Origin: Apostichopus japonicus
Taxonomy: Eukaryota > Echinodermata > Holothuroidea > Aspidochirotida > Stichopodidae
Length of the DNA stretch: 64,000 bases
Direction of reading: 5' to 3'
NCBI RefSeq assembly: GCF_037975245.1
Contig: NC_092580.1
Span: 11,873,501 to 11,937,500, forward strand
Below the pieces are notes generated by a model. The model did no database searches, was not told where the DNA came from, and saw only the letters and a program-made list of their open reading frames with translations. The position numbers and the translations under genes were made by a program. Below, one piece after another: positions 1 through 11,478 of the stretch (position 1 is its first letter; each line of letters opens with the position of its first letter).

Positions 1-363
1 GTTTGTTGCGAAGGCTAACTTTTGTCAGGTACTGGAGATGTGAATGTTGGACTATTATAAAAAGGACTTGGCAGAACAGTGACACTAGTATAATTTGGCA
101 TCAGTGTCTGAAAAAAAAATTGTTGAAAACTTCACTGATGTTTCGAGTGAAGAAATCGTACAGAAGGTAAAGGGTAAATTGGGACTCTGTGTTCAGCTGG
201 TAATTTTGATTCTTAGGTCCAAATAACCCTGGATTACATAATGACACAAAATCTGCTAAATATGCTGAAATGGAGTCAAAGTGTAAACAAAATATCTGCG
301 AGATACATATTCAGCATTCTATATTAATATTCTGAAAATACATATTGTCTTTTTCATCAACAG

Positions 364-1861
364 GGGCCGATTGGTGTCAAAATGGCTAAACTAGCTATTA
401 ATAAAGGTTCAGAGGTGAGTAGTGAAAAATAGACTAAATTTTTGATTTAGATAATAAACTTCTCATTTAGTTTCTGTCATTCTATCAGGATCAAAAAGAG
501 CAAGACTCCGGCTAATTTCAGAATCACTAAAAGGTCATTTGGTGCTTTGGGTTCGGGTCCACTGTCACGCAATGTGTCGCATCTGTTTAGGTTTTTCAAA
601 CAGCAAAATAAATATTGGACAACATCAATATAGAAAGAAGCAGAATACTATTGTAAGGGTAACTTTTGCCAGCGTTAAATAAAGTTTAGAATGTCTGATT
701 AGATTTCTGGCATTGTGGATGATAAGACAGTCCTTAAAGAGTAGCCTTGTCATCAATTCAAGCCTCTGTTCATGCAAGGGATAGAGCCCACAAAGACAGA
801 TGTTTAGTAGCATAACCAGGCACCCCTCCTCCAGGTTCCCTCTCTTAGCCACCTGCTCCCAGCCCCTCTCCCCCAAGTTTCCCCTTATTGAGATGGGAAC
901 AATAAATTCCATTATGTCAACCTTATTTCTTCCCAATTACTTAACCCACTTGGAATGCATATGTAGTTAACTTGATCGAGCAGTCAATAAAGCAGTGAGA
1001 TATTTAGTGTACATGTATTATGCACGCATGATTCTGCAATCAATACAGGGAATATCTGGCTTTTGAGAAGAGGTGTGGGGGAGGGTGGGGTGGGGTGAAA
1101 GGTAATGAGGATATCAGGGATTTCACAAACTATATGCAATTCTTTTTTACATTAAATTTATGCCACGTCCCCCTTAAAAATATACAGGGTTTTTGTGTTT
1201 TTTTTATTTTACACAAGTAACATCTAACAAGTACTTTTAATACTTTCTTTCTTCTTAGGTGGATCTTAATTCAGGGTTAGCCTTTGAGGGAGCTTGCTAT
1301 GCACAGGTAATCTTTTCGATGTTTACAATTACTTTCATTTCGATAGCTGTTTAGTCATACTTGGTTATGTTACTGCTCCAGAGAAGTTCCCAAGACTGTA
1401 GCAGAATGATCCCGGGTTGGAAGGTTTGGAAGGTACTGTGGCTTTTGACTGGCGCCCCCCCCCCCAGCAAAGGATTGACTGAAACTGAATCGCCACCAAC
1501 TAAGAGCAGTATAAATTGGTTGTTGGTAGATGATAGAAACATGTAACCCTTTATACCTAAACTGGTTCAAATCTTGCTCTAGCCAACAGTTTCTTTGCTC
1601 TTCTCAAATTTCTTACATTAGTCCCTAATATCAGTCAGTTTTTCTGTTGTTAAGTTTCTTATTGCTATCAATTGGGGGCAGAGTTGACCTTTTCTATAAA
1701 TAGACTGATTTGTTGTATCTCTAAACCGAAGAACATTCTGTCACTGTTAATCGTCCTCTCTCTCTCTCTACCTCTCTTTACAGACGATTCCTACAAAGGA
1801 TAGGATGGAAGCCCTTATTGCCTTCAGAGAGAAACGAAAGCCAGTGTTTAAGGGAGAGTGA
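364..1861 (+). CDS. AUH: AUH-type methylglutaconyl-CoA hydratase, last three coding exons (5' part outside window)
   Basis: Three phase-0 exons, 364-414, 1259-1306 and 1784-1861, join through GT-AG introns (415-1258, 1307-1783) into 57 residues ending in TGA. The peptide begins [17 protein letters not shown], continues [16 protein letters not shown], then [14 protein letters not shown], and ends KPVFKGE. This is the C-terminal helical region of the enoyl-CoA hydratase/crotonase fold and is closer to vertebrate AUH than to its relative ECHDC2. AUH hydrates 3-methylglutaconyl-CoA in mitochondrial leucine breakdown and also binds AU-rich RNA. The crotonase oxyanion-hole and catalytic residues lie upstream and are not in the window. 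No further exon is visible in 1-363, so the preceding intron exceeds 363 bp. It is on the same strand as ZCRB1, whose ATG is 1.9 kb downstream. The family call is firm; AUH against ECHDC2 is somewhat less so. Confidence 0.88.
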
Positions 1862-3808
1862 TGATTCTAGTAATGATTAATAGAGTGGAGTACTGATGAA
1901 TCAAAGGTGTTTGAAAAGTGCAATCAGATTAGATTGAAAAAGACTTCACTTTGATGAAATGGAGAGAGTGATTCTTCAGAGTTTCATTCTCTTCAAATTT
2001 AAGATCATTGACATGCCAAATAACCAGATGGCATCATAAAGTGTTAAATTTGCTAAATTTTACCATGAAATTCCAACAATTTAAAATACACTTTTTTTAA
2101 TTGAAAAAAGGTCACTTATGGAATTGAGTAATGTCTTGTCGAAAGCTGGGGAGAAGAAGTTTCAGTATAACTATTTCATAGGGTAAAATGTGTATTGTAA
2201 CAGCAACAGTATTCTCACATCAATGGCAAAACAAGGCACACATTTATTTCCACCTTTTAAGTGTCAGCCCTCAGAATTTTTTTTTTTTGTCACTGAAAAA
2301 TTAAGTTTGGTCATTTGTTGGGGATTCTTATAATCCAAAACTGCAATATGCTGTGTTTTGAGTAATTGTATTTGTATTGGTGCAAAGAAGGATGGTAATC
2401 AAATAGCAACATATGTCTTCATTGCAAATTTAATAAAGTGACACTTGTGAACAAAAAATATATTTTACCTATTTTTGTAGCACATGAATATGTGAGTGGA
2501 ATTAAAGGAAAGAAAAATATCACCTTTTGTCTTCTTTCGTCTTTATTCATTCATTATTTTGAGAAAAAGTCCAAACTTGAAATTTCATCAATATTCCTCT
2601 CACAAATATGTTAGATGGACATAAACTGATCGACGCTAATGAACCTCAGACTCCTTTTCCTTTGACTATCCCAACATTTTCCTCTCACTTTTATCGTTGG
2701 AATCTTCTAATTTAATCCTCCTTTTGATATATGGGAATAATTTGCATGACTTGACCCTTTAAAAAAGTACTTTGAGACAGTTTAAGCAATTTTTAGCTTC
2801 CTAAAATTTGCAAGCGGTACAATTGGTATTTATAAGAAAGCGGAAGAAGGACTTGACATCAATTTCCCCATTTTTCTACTTTACATTAGTGCCAAATGTT
2901 CAAAAAATATTTGTAATTGGTTTTTTAATTTGTTGCTAAGATGTTTTAATTTGCGAGAATGAATTATTAATTATTATCAACGAATTAGTTATTCGAAGCA
3001 ACAAAATTAAATTCATATGAACTACTTGATAATTCCTATGAACAAATTAGCAGTGTATTAAAATATCTTTCGAATGGCACTGATGGGCTTGCGTACATTT
3101 CTAATTGACCTACGTTAGTGATATCAACGACTAAGACGTGACACATCCAATATATTGTGAGCTATTTTATTTAGTTTCAAATAATAGCCATTCTTAAATA
3201 TTCGGGGAGAAAATTATATATCCTAAGTATCGCAAAATTTATAGGTGTATAGATATGTGAAACATACAGTTGAAAGGTAATCCAGTAAAAGCTCATATGA
3301 CAATTATCATAACAAACATAAGCAACCTATATTTATTGTTGTACTCTGTAATAAATGTAATTCTGTGTAGGAGTTATTTAACTTGACACTGAAAACAAAT
3401 AGTGAGTACCTTGAATCTCCTAACAATAAATGTAATCTTAAAGCTTATATACTGTAAGAAAACACTCAATTATTCTGCAAAGTTCCCTAAAAGAGTTTTC
3501 TTATGAAAGTTCCATGATCCATATACAATGCGTTTGTTGGGATATTGGATTATGCCACCAAGTTTCCATTCATTTGATTGTTAAACTGGTTTGCCATCGG
3601 CCGTCGACTGCTGCAGAGAAAGGACTTCTGCTACTCTACGTAGTTGCTATGGTATATTTATCATATGGTCATATCACCTGATATAAAGTCAATGTGCGAC
3701 ACAATAAGTTCTTATATTCTGCTCTATAATGTATGAAGTATGATGTGAGACACCTAACGCAGATTAAAAATCGCTTTCTACCTTTGACGTTGACTTTATG
3801 CTACAAAG
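1862..3808. other. AUH 3'UTR, then AUH-ZCRB1 intergenic spacer
   Basis: No coding signal is seen on either strand. A likely poly(A) signal AATAAA at 2432-2437 would give AUH a 3'UTR of about 0.6 kb. The rest is AT-rich and must hold the ZCRB1 promoter. I see no clear TATA box next to the ZCRB1 start. Confidence 0.5.
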
Positions 3809-3812
3809 ATGA
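3798..3812 (+). promoter_or_regulatory. Minimal upstream ORF overlapping the ZCRB1 start codon
   Basis: ATG CTA CAA AGA TGA is a four-codon uORF whose TGA overlaps the ZCRB1 ATG (3809-3811) in a different frame. If the transcript starts upstream of 3798, termination-reinitiation could tune ZCRB1 translation. The transcription start site is not visible, so this is only a candidate. Confidence 0.3.
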
Positions 3813-6800
3813 GTGGTGGTCTCGCTCCCAGTAAAAGCACTGTCTATGTGTCAAATCTCCCTTTCACACTGACAAATAACGATATCCACAAGGTAAGAAT
3901 ATACATAACATGTATGTAGTAAAGCCGCTATAGAGGATAGGCTAACGTTAGGCTACAGCGTAAGTTTGATTGTCCTAAGCTAGGTATGTTGTGATTTAAT
4001 CACACTATTTAGGGGTATAGTATAGACTCAGACTGACTTCTAACACTAACTTTGGTTTTGCCTGTTGTCCTAGCCTTATTAACCTTTAGCATAATTATAG
4101 GATATTCCAAGGTAATGGAAAAGGTCGTGTCTATTGGCATGTGCACGTGCCAATAACAACCGTTATTGTTACGTTGACGTACCAATAAGCATCGATATTC
4201 GCACGAACATGCTCGTGCTTATAGGCAGTGACTTTACACACACAGGCGTGCCAATAAGGATTGTTATTCGCACGAACGTGTATGTGGGTATAAGTGGGCA
4301 TGTTAGCATGTAGTGATTAGAAAAGCACTGAGTAGGCGGGAAGGTAAACCATGGCCCCAACCACAGTGTTGGGTTTGCACGGTCGATTTGCCCCCCCCCT
4401 CGCCCCCCTCAAGATTTTGGTCGATGAAAATTTGCTGATTCTCAAAATATGGTTATCTTTTTCAAAATCAATAGCCAAATCTGTAAAATATGAGAGAAAT
4501 CAGAGATGTGATCAATTCTGGGAAAATTCAGAGAAATAATTAAAGATTTTGTTGGAATATTTCAGAAAAGATTTGTTGCAAACTTTCTTAAAATGCATAA
4601 GGAATATGATGAATTTAATTCATCTAGTCGCTTGTTTGCTGCTTCAACGGTTTTGGAATCCTTTATTACAAAAATAGAAAAAGTATCCGCAGATATCCTT
4701 TGAACATAACCCTGAAAATCCCCATAGTTATCAAATTCCTGTTCCTTTGTCATGCACTGCTGTGCTATTGTCCATCGATGTCCTGTTCATCCCTCCCGGC
4801 CAGCACATATCAGGACAGTTTATTAGTTACATCAACCACGAGCGCTGATTGGTCAAGTTACATGTGTGCTAATAGTCAATGTTATTCGCACGATTACGTT
4901 CGTTCGAATAGCCACAACGAATGGAAAATGTGTAATCCTTCGGCCATATGAAGGATGTACAAAGCCTAACTAGGTTAACATTAATCTGGCATAGTTTATT
5001 TGAAGTGATTGAATACACAAATTTGTGGCAGGGTATTATCATGTATTATGATTAGGTATTAACCTGCATTTTGCACTGAATCTGCCACAATGTGTATGTA
5101 CCAGAATTCACAATTAACCGAAAAAAAAGTTGCTCAAGTCTGCCAATATCACTCCAGGAATGAAGTTAAATATGCACATTTCAAAAGACAGCCGCTGAAA
5201 AATACATCCTTGTAACAGATATCCTTGGTCAGATAATCGTTAAGTAATGAGCAGTAAGTAATGAAGGTACAGTGATGTACTTACAGTATGAATAGTGATG
5301 GCAAGTTCTCATGGTGCAGTATAATGTAATAACTTATATGAGCACAGGCATTTCTTAATAAATTTGTTGAATTTTTGTTATGTTTTTCTTGGTTTACCAT
5401 ATCTGAATTTGATGTTCATTTCTTATCACCTATAACCATATATATATTCTTCTCATCTGTCCACAGATGTTCGAAAAATATGGCAAGGTAGCAAAGTGAG
5501 TAGCAAACTCAGGAAGCTTAATTGCTAGCTATATGATAACAATGGAAGTCACTCTCAATCAATTGCACAAGCATGAAATGAAAGTTTTGTAAAATATCAC
5601 ATACTACTGACTATCATTCACATGACCACGGTTGACCAGTCTATTTCTCTTTGGAATAACAGAATCAAGTCAGATATTCACATCTCGGTATTGCCTTAAC
5701 GGAAGCCTTTACTTTTTTCCTACTACTTTGTGGTTTAAACCTAGCTGTCTCTTTTCTACTAGTCTTCGTAGTTGTTCATTCTCTCAATATTTTTTGTATA
5801 TTGTATGCAGGAGTGCACATCTTCAAGTCCAGGTGTCTTGTTCCTGTGCACTTCCTTTGACCTCATGTATATATAATTTCTGTAACTACTATTTATGATA
5901 AAATGTTGAATCAGTGTCTTTATACGTGAAGTGATAAACCAAATAAACAAAACGAAGCAAAACATACACTCTTGGAAATCCCATGTCATAATTATGCAAT
6001 CGTGATGAAACACATGACATCCATGCTATAAACTATATAACAAAAGTATCGTTGGCAACACAGCATTTTCTAAAACTGTATCATGTATATATATACAGTC
6101 AAGTTTATTTACTTTCACTCTCACACAAGACGGAATTTATTAAAACTAATAAAATGCAAAATTTGCTGATTGATTGACAGGGTTACAATTGTTAAAGACA
6201 AAGTGACAAGGAGAAGCAAAGGTGTTGCGTTTGTCCTTTTCATCAAGAGAGAAGATGCTTATCAATCTGTGAAAGCAATAAATGGCAAAGAGGTAAGTAA
6301 GCACTGTAGGTTTCTATGACAACTGCCAGATCATACATTTAGAACCATGTGCTACCCTGTTGCAAGTGTGGATTTTGGTATATTATGGAGACTGTTCTAT
6401 GGTATATATATCTGTACAAAGTCATGGTTAACTGGGTAATTAAGATTCATGTAGAAAGATTTGTTAGTTTGATATCTTGCAAGATTTCTCATTTGAGTGC
6501 ATACTGGTCAACTGGTGTTACTGTAGGAAATTAGCAACAAAAAGCTGTTAAAATAACTACATCAGCGATATATCTCAGAATCAATCCTTTATGCTTGTAG
6601 TTTATAATATGTATTAAAGTTGTCCATATATAGTGACGTAGTCATGCTGGAGGGTGGTACTGTAAAATTCTCTCAATGACATAGGTTCCAAATAGCCTCT
6701 GTATAAACAAACCAAGTCCAGCTCCCTGGCCTACACTTCATATGGCTTCTTGCAATGAGTCCTGTGGATATTGTCTCTGCTGACAGGAGAAATTATGCTC

Positions 6801-9800
6801 CTCTGTCAACTCAAGACCAGATGCTGGATGGGGGCGGCTATAAAATATGATGGAGATAGAATAGTAGGTAGACACAGCTCTAAAAGGGTTAGAGATGGAG
6901 TTCCTGGTTAATTGCAGAATATCCTACAACTCTTGAATCTCACAGATTATTACCGGAAGTCCCTATAGTAAACAATGTATTGTCATTCTCACAAAGCCCT
7001 GTGTGTATGTGAGTCGTGGCGTATTCTGCATTTACTCCAGAGTTTCTTCCTCTCCCACTGTCACCCGTCTTCTCTCTCTCGTCTCTTAAGCTCTTCGGAA
7101 GGAAGTGGAAATGTTCGATCGCGGTCGATAACGGAAGAGCCTCTGACTTCATCAAGAGGAAGACGTACCCGGATAAATCCAAATGTTATGAGTGTGGGGT
7201 GAGTTTCATCCTTCAGTTTGGAGACCAAATATTGTCATAAATGTGACATCATTTGATTGATCAGTGTTTTCGGACTTTAAGATCCATATTAAGATCCATA
7301 TCAAGGAACTTTCTGATGGCAAATGAATGTAAAACACTGTTGGTTGAGATTCGCATCTCTCAATATCTTGTTCTTACTACTCGAAATGTGGTTGATTGAA
7401 TGTAAACTATTTTGAATGGCTAAACCTTCAGCTACGCCAGAAAATTTGATCAAAGAAAGCAGTTTATGATGTTTATATTTTTTTGGGGGGGGGGGGGGAA
7501 GGCTCTTCTAAAAGCTGTACTTGGGGGATATTTTAATCTTCTTCTTGATTGATCCTTCAATGTCTGCGCAGCTGCTGCTGTTCTGTGTACTGAAAATATC
7601 ATCGATATGTACTTTACTGGTGGAAATATTCTTTTCCTCTGTGGATAAATGATTGAAATATTATAAAGAAAAACAAAAGGCAAAAGTTACCTGATGACAT
7701 TGTTTATTCTGCTGTTGCCAGAATTTATTTCCCTCAAATATTTGTAGGGATACAAAATGCTATGAGGATGCAGTCTCCCCCTAAAGATGACAAAGTTTTG
7801 GGGTGTGCGTAAAGGTCGTATAGCATATAGATCTGCTACTAGTGAGCTAGATGTTAGACCAACACTGTCAATTAGCCAATCAGACAATACATCATCGCTG
7901 TCTGCAATATTAAGGAGATCATGTGTAATTCCAATGACATAATAGTTATTGTGCTTTGCCCAATGTGATATAATATCATAAGACAAAAGGAGGTTTTCAA
8001 GGCAACCTTGAGAAAGAAAAGATATATGAAAAGTGTAAATCACCTTCAATGTGTTTTATTATGGCTATAATTATTCAGGAAAGAAAGGGTGATATGAAGA
8101 GGGAAATGTTTTCCTGTGAGATCTGGAATGTCAACATATTAGCATCTGTAACAACTCCAAAAATATTCAAAAATATATGAAAACAGAGTGGCTTGTATTA
8201 ATTGGATTCACAGAAAATGCTAGAGCATATGTACTTTACACCGGGCTGGGGGGGGGGGTGGGGGTGGGACAATTGGAATCAAACACCAAGGGGGGGGGTG
8301 GGGGTGGGACAATTGGAATCAAACACCAAATGTAAACAACACACCTAGCTATCTTGAGAAGTGTGATTTTTTAGCACACCAGGTATTTTTGGAAGACAAG
8401 GCCCTGAACTTCCAAGATTTGTTAGAATTCTTAGGGCAATCCATATAACAAGTACTGATGACATAAATTGTCTGTTTGCTCTCTGCAAGGTATTTTTTAA
8501 ATGTGTTAAATTGTGTAAGGCTATGCAGCTCTACTTCTTGATTGGCCAGTTTACCCTAGAAGGAACTTTGTTTATCATTTGGGTTGGTCCAGTTCATTTC
8601 TAATTGCTTCCTCTCAATTTGATTTTGTTTAGGAAGAAGGACATCTGAGCTACAAATGTCCCAAAAATTCTCTCGGGGACAGAGAACCTCCTCCCAAGAA
8701 ACAGAAGAAGCAGCAGAAGCAAGATCAGGAGAAAGAAGATGAGAGGTATTTAAAGCAACTACTGTAGAGAACTGGGTCATCACTTTTAGATTTCACAAAT
8801 TGGAAGACGTGAGATGTGACACAATGCGTTGCTTCTTGCTTTTATGTCTTTAGTTAATTGAAGAAAAAAGAATTAGCAGCTACACCACAAATCCAGAAAT
8901 TTAGTGGATAATATAATGTATTAATGTTGATGAGTGACATCAACATTGCAAACACAACCAACGGCAGTTTTCCCAATTCTTAAGGGCATATTACAATGGT
9001 AGACAATGTTTCACTTATTTTTGAAGAGAAAAATTGTCCACACGGCTAGATGAGAACCGCCATTGCAATATCTTAATGTGAGATATGGTTGATTGACTGA
9101 AATAAAGCTATCTGGACTCTAGGGAGTTGGATTGCAGTACTTAGGAGGTCAGTGATGTCATCTAGGCAAATGCTCTTCAAAGGTTAACTTGTCTCTCGTG
9201 ATTTATCTTTGAAGCCTGACACATTTGGAAAGCCTGCTTAGTTGTCGATGTTCACTGCATGAAGAAGTTTTCATCAAATTAAATCTTTTTGTAGAAATAT
9301 TCTCTCCCTCTTTAGATAAATGATTGAAATATTTAGGAAAGGAAAGCAAAGACAATTTCAGCTGAAATGCCCTGATGACATCATCCGTTCTCCTGTTGCC
9401 AGATGCATTTACAAAATATCAATAAATTTGACAAATTTGACAAATCTTTGTGATACAAATTGCTATGAGGATTAGGTTTGACTTTTAAATGCAGAGAATT
9501 TTCAGCAATTTTTCTAAACTATCAACTTCAGCCACCAGTATATCATGTTTAAGGTCATCAGTATAAATTTGCAAATATGCTAGAATAATTGAGTCATGGT
9601 CATTCATTATCTTACACGTGGCATTTTGCTACCTCCCTCAAAGAATGTCTTCACAGTGATACAAGTAATTGTCTAATTGAACACTCCTTTAAATGTCTGT
9701 GAAATAATTAGGGAGAGTCAAAAGCTCTCCAGAGAGAACTTCCGAAAACCGTCGGCAATCTTCAGCTCACTAACAATTTACTCACCATTGCTGATGACCT

Positions 9801-11304
9801 TTATGAATTACACAGTTGTTTTACATTTTCACATTTTCATGTTTTTAAAACTGTTTCCGTCTCGCAGAGATGATGTGGAATCTGAAGAAGAGCAAGGAGA
9901 AGACCCCTATCTGGATACACTGAGTGCTGCCATCAATCACCAGGTAAGACCATCTAGAACTGATGTACACACACTCTTTAATTGTTAGTGTCATCATTAT
10001 AGCCTCTAAATATGCTAGAAATTCAGATAATGGTCACTTATGTTAAAGATAATTATGCTATTTATGGTCATCCTCAAATTATATTCCATCACTGATACAC
10101 ATGTCTATTTTTAATTTTAACATTCCTATATTGTCGGCAAATCATCTGGATTTATCGGAAAGTCACAGAGAGTGCTTTCGAAAATCTTTTTTCTTCATCA
10201 CTCTTAAAAACTTTCAAAAGTACTGCCCTGCTAGTAGTTATGAGACTCCAAATCATTCTGATATATTGAAGACTGTTTGTATTTAAAACAATTTTAATGT
10301 CTAAGTTAAAATAATATGGTATATGATGAGGGTAAATTTATTTCTTAGTGATGGCATGTTCAGTCTTTTGACCCTGGTACACAATCTAGGCTAGTTTCGT
10401 TTATCCTGTTAATTTTACCTCTAAAATTGTATCTTTAATGTTGTACATCCTGCCCCCTGCTCTCCCCCCCCTCCCACTATATATCATTGTAAGTCTTTGA
10501 TTGCACTACTATACATAAACTTATTTTCAGTTAAGAACTTGTACAGTTGCAAATCCATATGACTTGTACTAAGTTAAACACCCCTACATTGGTGTGATAT
10601 GGTTTTTGTAGTTTGTCTTTTGTTCCTGCCAACCTTATCACTCCAAAATTCCTGTGCAATGATAATTATATCCTTTGTGCAATTGAGTTACAGCTAACCC
10701 CGGATGTTAATTTTGTGTAGTAGCCTATCGTTCCTTACAGGGTCCCATAGGTGTACCGATCATGCAGTTTGTAGGGATGCTCGTGTCATAAGACTAGATT
10801 CAAGTTTATCTGCTGGAAACTGGCATGTTTTTGCCGAGTGAAAATAGACAAAATAAAATAAAGCTATTAGCAAACTGCTTACCTACTAGAGAGCCTGTGG
10901 AAGAGAATGTGTAAAAGTAAGTTGGCCTGATGCTACGATCCTAGCAGGATCTTCTTCAAAGGCTAAATGACAAGTAGAAAATAGTTGAAAATAGACAACG
11001 GACTATTTGTGTCTACTGCCCTCTGTAACATTCATTGGCATTTTTTCATCGTGCAAACATACTGTAACCTTGTCTGGCTTTCTTACTAATCTTGATATAT
11101 TTGAACGAGCAGCCCATCAGTCTTTAATTAACATTTCGGGATTACTTTCTCATCCAGAGAGCTCTGGTAGAGCAGGAGGAGTACCGATCCATGGTCGCTT
11201 CTGGAAGCTACGACAACAACGACGACGGCAAGCCGAAGAAGGACAAGAAACTGAAGATTAAAAAGAGCGGATACTTCAGCGACGAGGAGGAACTCAGTGA
11301 TTGA
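3809..11304 (+). CDS. ZCRB1: Zinc finger CCHC-type and RNA-binding motif protein 1 (U11/U12 snRNP 31K), complete
   Basis: Seven coding exons: 3809-3892, 5467-5495, 6181-6292, 7091-7198, 8633-8745, 9868-9943, 11158-11304. All phases agree, all introns are GT-AG, and the 669 nt give 222 residues (human about 217). The start [19 protein letters not shown] fixes the ATG. An RRM spans about residues 10-88, with RNP2 VYVSNL (12-17) and RNP1 KGVAFVLF (51-58). A CCHC zinc knuckle follows, C107-x2-C110-x4-H115-x4-C120, split between exons 4 and 5. Next come a Lys/Gln-rich then acidic stretch and the conserved tail [10 protein letters not shown]. In vertebrates this protein is part of the minor (U12) spliceosome snRNP. 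All six introns here look U2-type by their donors. The second coding exon is a 29-nt microexon. A poly(A) signal AATAAA lies 34 bp past the stop. Confidence 0.96.
4130..4925. repeat. Intron 1 repeat cluster with palindromic 'ATTCGCACGAACGTG' motifs
   Basis: Inside ZCRB1 intron 1, related words recur: ATTCGCACGAAC at about 4196 and 4266, ATTCGCACGATTACG at about 4883, and several GTGCCAATAA or ACCAATAAG boxes (4147, 4181, 4249). The pattern suggests a short-interspersed or fold-back element with internal repeats, interrupted by unrelated AT-rich sequence at 4330-4850. Borders are approximate and the family is not recognised. Confidence 0.4.
7440..7790. repeat. Dispersed repeat family R1, copy 1 (ZCRB1 intron 4)
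   Basis: Shares with 9080-9490 and 21190-21835 an ordered set of boxes: a TGTGGATAAATGATTGAAAT-like box, a run of AAAG, then CCTGATGACAT, CTGNTGCCAGA and GCTATGAGGAT. The copies are diverged but collinear, so this is a real interspersed family. No coding capacity is seen. Ends are approximate. Confidence 0.5.
8250..8329. repeat. Exact 40-bp tandem duplication
   Basis: 8250-8289 and 8290-8329 are the same 40-bp unit: a G-rich run followed by ACAATTGGAATCAAACACCAA. It lies in ZCRB1 intron 4. The copies appear identical, which suggests a recent slippage or a collapse artefact at the poly-G run. Confidence 0.8.
9080..9490. repeat. Dispersed repeat family R1, copy 2 (ZCRB1 intron 5)
   Basis: Has the same box order as the copies at 7440 and 21190: a TGATGTCATC box near 9152, GATAAATGATTGAAATATTT near 9317, CCTGATGACATCATC near 9370, TTGCCAGATGCA near 9398, and GCTATGAGGAT near 9461. 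Non-coding. Confidence 0.5.
10908..10978 (-). repeat. Degraded copy of a hammerhead-like repeat
   Basis: The reverse complement matches about 60 bp of 35250-35313, including the perfect hairpin GATCCTGCTAGGATC and the flanks TTAGCCTTTGAAGAA and CAGGCCAACT. The invariant GAAAC after the hairpin is altered here to GTAGC, so any ribozyme core is dead. Lies in ZCRB1 intron 6. Confidence 0.55.
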
Positions 11305-11337
11305 TGGTAAAAAATGGGGACATTGACAGATCTCTGA

Positions 11338-11343
11338 AATAAA
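11338..11343 (+). terminator. ZCRB1 poly(A) signal
   Basis: Canonical AATAAA, 34 bp after the ZCRB1 stop codon. It would give a very short 3'UTR. Confidence 0.6.
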
Positions 11344-11387
11344 AGCGCAGTAAATATGTCCAATGAAGAATGATGACATTTCCCCAG

Positions 11388-11478
11388 AGGCGACTTCACC
11401 GAAGAGGAATGTCAGAAAATGTTCGACAGTGCGGCTGTTCTTCCGATATTCTCAGTGGAGGATGAAGAGATACTGTGA
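11388..11478 (+). other. Coding-like 29-residue segment just past ZCRB1
   Basis: A good acceptor (TTTCCCCAG, ending 11387) precedes an open frame reading GDFTEEECQKMFDSAAVLPI, then FSVEDEEIL and a stop at 11476-11478. Its composition looks coding, unlike nearby spacer. ZCRB1 already ends with its family's normal tail, and splicing from a donor at 11307 would place this after the stop. It may be an orphan exon, pseudogene scrap or chance. Confidence 0.2.

Noticed and set aside
1555-1580. tRNA B-box-like GGTTCAAATC
   Set aside because: No A box at suitable distance and no acceptor-stem pairing around it. No tRNA gene is visible in the window.
7687-8049. 120-codon minus-strand frame in ZCRB1 intron 4
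   Set aside because: It overlaps the R1 interspersed repeat and shows no protein family features.
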